This document shows, piece after piece, positions 41,650 to 43,301 of a stretch of DNA of 43,301 nt; position 1 is the first letter of the stretch; each line of letters opens with the position of its first letter. Source of the stretch: Streptomyces scabichelini (GTDB lineage: Bacteria; Actinomycetota; Actinomycetes; Streptomycetales; Streptomycetaceae); NCBI RefSeq assembly GCF_011045015.1, contig NZ_JAAKZY010000078.1, positions 1 through 43,301 on the forward strand. The letters run 5' to 3'. Below the pieces are notes generated by a model, which worked only from the letters and a program-made list of their open reading frames with translations, did no database searches and was not told the DNA's origin. A program made the position numbers and the translations under genes.

Positions 41650-41890
41650 TTGCAGCGCATTCGGATCAACGCCACGCGCCTGAGCGTGCTCGCGCTCGGC
41701 CCCGCTGCGGCAGCCACACCCTGGCTCGGCGGAACCCCCGCCCAAGCCCGCGCCGCGACCGGAGAACTGGACGAGCTGGGCATCGCCGAACTCCGCCGGC
41801 GGATGTCCGACGGACGGCTCGACGCCGAACGGCTCACCCGCTACTACCTGGACCGGATCGAACGCATCGATCCCCTCCTGCGCGCGGCCG
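41650..41890 (+). pseudogene. N-terminal fragment of a secreted amidase
   Basis: Starting at TTG 41650, an arginine-containing signal-like segment (IRINATRLSVLALGPAAAAT ... TPAQARA) precedes ELDELGIAELRRRMSDGRLDAERLTRYYLDRIERIDP. This is the hallmark opening of amidase-signature enzymes exported by actinomycetes. The homology ends near 41890, before any of the Ser-Ser-Lys catalytic region. The frame stays open to 43056 but the sequence no longer looks like a protein of this family. Confidence 0.7.
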
Positions 41891-41898
41891 GAGAATCG

Positions 41899-42183
41899 GC
41901 AGGGTGCCGGCCTCGTGGGACGCAGCGAGCCGGAGATGGCCGAACTCGCCGAGCGGGCCCGTCACTTCCTGCGGCTGCTGCGTCCCGTTCCCGCCACGCC
42001 GCAGCGGCCCCCGGGAGGCCCTCGCCCGCCCCGTCCGCGAGGCCTGCCTGGCCGAGACGCCGGCCTGCGGGCCCCGCGGCTGGGGGAGGACGCGGGTCGC
42101 CGCCGTCATCAGCCTCGACATCGCCGACCACCACATCACACAGGTCTGGGTTGAGGGGTTCAACCGGAGGCGGGCGGCCCACT
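41899..42183 (+). pseudogene. Remnant of an ECF sigma factor with SnoaL-like C-terminal domain
   Basis: One frame reads AGLVGRSEPEMAELAERARHFLR, like the end of sigma region 4 in SigJ-type ECF factors. After a frame change near 42010 another frame reads REALARPVREACLAET and AAVISLDIADHHITQVWVEG, like the SnoaL-like tail of the same proteins. The part between is missing, so it is both deleted and frameshifted. It is fused directly behind the amidase fragment. Confidence 0.55.
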
Positions 42184-42762
42184 GGGGACGTCGGCAGCGG
42201 CTTCGCGTGCCGGATACATCTGCAGACTGCTCAGCCGGTGCGGTGGTCCGGCTTCGGTCGCTGCCTCGATGCGCAGGTCGGCGACGCGTGCGCGGAGGTA
42301 CAGCGGTTCGGCCTGCACGTCAGCGAGGCCCTCGCGCAGTCGCTCGGCGACCGTAGTGAACAGGTGGGTCACCCAGTCCGCCGGCACGAGGCTCAGGTAA
42401 CGGTCATCGAAGTGTCGGCGCAGTTCCTCCTCGTCGGGGGGCGTCCATCCCGGGGTGCCGGCCGCCGCGAAGCGCGACATCACCCACCGCACGTGCGTCA
42501 GGGCGTCGCTCGAGGGGTTCTCGGCCTCGATGCGTTCCTTGAGTGCGGTCCAGCTCGGCAGCCCGTGCTCGCGGGCGATGGCCAGCTGGGCTTCGTGAAG
42601 TGTCGCGAACTCCCCTGTGGAGAGGCGACGTTTCGCCTCGATCTTCAGGTACCGGAGGCTGGGCCGGTCGGGGAGATGGCGTGGTCGATCGGACAAGGCA
42701 GTCCTTCCTCGGCGCCCGCGGGTCCGCGACATCGGGCTGGAAGATCTGCCAGTGATGTTCAT
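42160..42762 (-). pseudogene. N-terminal fragment of a larger protein (serine hydrolase-associated helical domain)
   Basis: About 200 residues contain LPDRPSLRYLKIEAKRRLST and EFATLHEAQLAIAREHGLPSWTALKERIEAE. This module often opens streptomycete beta-lactamase-like serine hydrolases and ankyrin proteins. DEEELRRHFDDRYLSLVPAD and RARVADLRIEAATE follow. No SxxK catalytic core appears before the stop, and the end (YPAREAAADVPSGPPASG) lies at the junction with the convergent debris, so it is probably truncated. The start is uncertain (ATG 42762 or 42732, neither with a good ribosome site). Confidence 0.5.
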
Positions 42763-43117
42763 GTGCAACCGGTGAGCTTGCAGCTCTGCCCGCGGACCCA
42801 GAGGCGACCGGGAAACCGCCAGAGCACGACCGTACACCGTCACCCGGGGGTCACAGCAGCGGATTTCGCACCGCCCACGGCACTGAAATTCTTCGAGGGG
42901 GCAGCAGCACAGGACGAAAAACCGCGCTGCCTGTCCGAGCGGGAAACAAGAGCAGGTCTGGGGAACGGCCCGAGCGCGGGTGGGCGATTTCCAGCGGTCT
43001 CATCATGGGTCGTACTCAACCCGACAAACTCTGAGCTGAGTGGCCGGCGGGCATGAGGGCAAGTACGCGATTCGGGGGTCAGATCATGAACGCGATCCCC
43101 GTCCGGAGGGAGCACCG
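42763..43117. other. Gap before the DapA-like gene
   Basis: No gene supported. Open frames here lack family features and ribosome sites. The last 20 bases hold the GGAGGG ribosome site of the next gene. No clear promoter, hairpin or repeat was recognised. Confidence 0.4.
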
Positions 43118-43301
43118 ATGAAGCCATTGGCGGCCGATCAGGTCAGCGGGGTGTGGGGCACGCTCCTGCTCCCGGTCGAAGGCCGCGGCGACATCGTCTG
43201 GGACCGGCTGGCGGGCCAGCTCGACGCGCTGCTGACCAGCGGCGTCGACGGCATTTACGCCCACGGCACCGCGGGCGAGTTCCACACCCTCGACGAAGCC
43301 G
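43118..43301 (+). CDS. DapA-like (dihydrodipicolinate synthase/N-acetylneuraminate lyase family) protein, 5' part
   Basis: 61 codons are visible before the window ends. The text GVWGTLLLPVEGRGDIVWDRL and LDALLTSGVDGIYAHGTAGEF matches the first strands of the TIM-barrel DHDPS/NAL family; the GTAGEF motif corresponds to the usual GTTGE active-site loop. Such enzymes perform Schiff-base aldol reactions on pyruvate or sugar acids. The ATG at 43118 has GGAGGG eight bases upstream. The catalytic Lys and Tyr lie outside the window. Confidence 0.85.
   Translation, partial: MKPLAADQVSGVWGTLLLPVEGRGDIVWDRLAGQLDALLTSGVDGIYAHGTAGEFHTLDEA

Noticed and set aside
41623..43056. 477-codon plus-strand open frame as one protein
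   Set aside because: Only the first 80 residues resemble a family (amidase). The rest runs across fragments of other genes and antisense of the minus-strand fragment.

Overview
The window is very GC-rich, strongly third-position-biased actinobacterial DNA, most likely from a Streptomyces chromosome. Supporting signs are long LuxR (LAL) regulators, MmyB-like, ROK and RpiR regulators, a CUT1 sugar importer without its own ATPase, frequent GTG starts and frequent ATGA/GTGA stop-start overlaps. The mix of small catabolic clusters, many regulators and insertion-sequence debris fits an accessory or arm region. Coordinates and starts were read by eye from frames, ribosome-binding sites and family resemblance; no database search was run.

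Layout. 1-2240 (minus): a metallo-beta-lactamase-fold hydrolase followed by a carboxylesterase cut by the window edge. These are divergent from a LAL-type LuxR regulator (2419-5205), which precedes a FUSC-type exporter (5403-7100). 7352-9642: an MmyB-like repressor divergent from a SnoaL-like protein and an NmrA-like oxidoreductase, with a perfect palindrome between them. 9793-10592: insertion-sequence debris. 10593-18609 (minus): C45 acyltransferase/hydrolase, peptide-type binding lipoprotein, two permeases and two ATPases. A TnpB element of the IS200/IS605 superfamily sits exactly between the two ATPase genes. Divergent from this operon are an RpiR regulator and two overlapping NodB-type deacetylase genes (18773-21589); the second has lost the metal-binding residues. 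21656-23670: a two-component pair. 23879-24703: a methyltransferase. 24795-25140: an ABC ATPase remnant. 25434-26963: an amidohydrolase. 27040-33911: a ROK regulator divergent from a sugar-type importer (binding lipoprotein and two permeases) and two Gfo/Idh/MocA oxidoreductases. 33952-39752: an acyl-CoA cluster with an alpha/beta hydrolase, a double-domain CaiB/BaiF CoA-transferase and an acyl-CoA ligase, divergent from two MaoC/hot-dog hydratase genes. 39957-41616: a TetR regulator divergent from a short-chain dehydrogenase, with a readable promoter/operator. 41650-42762: collapsed gene fragments. 43118-end: the start of a DapA-like lyase/synthase.

The most interesting unit is the RpiR / C45 / peptide-ABC / paired-deacetylase locus (10593-21589). 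It looks like a complete uptake and deacylation module for an N-acylated peptide or amino-sugar-like compound. It pairs one deacetylase with intact metal-site residues with a probable pseudoenzyme, and its transport operon has been split by a TnpB element. Second is the acyl-CoA cluster, which lacks obvious dehydrogenase and thiolase genes but carries a fused tandem CoA-transferase and a C-C hydrolase-like protein.
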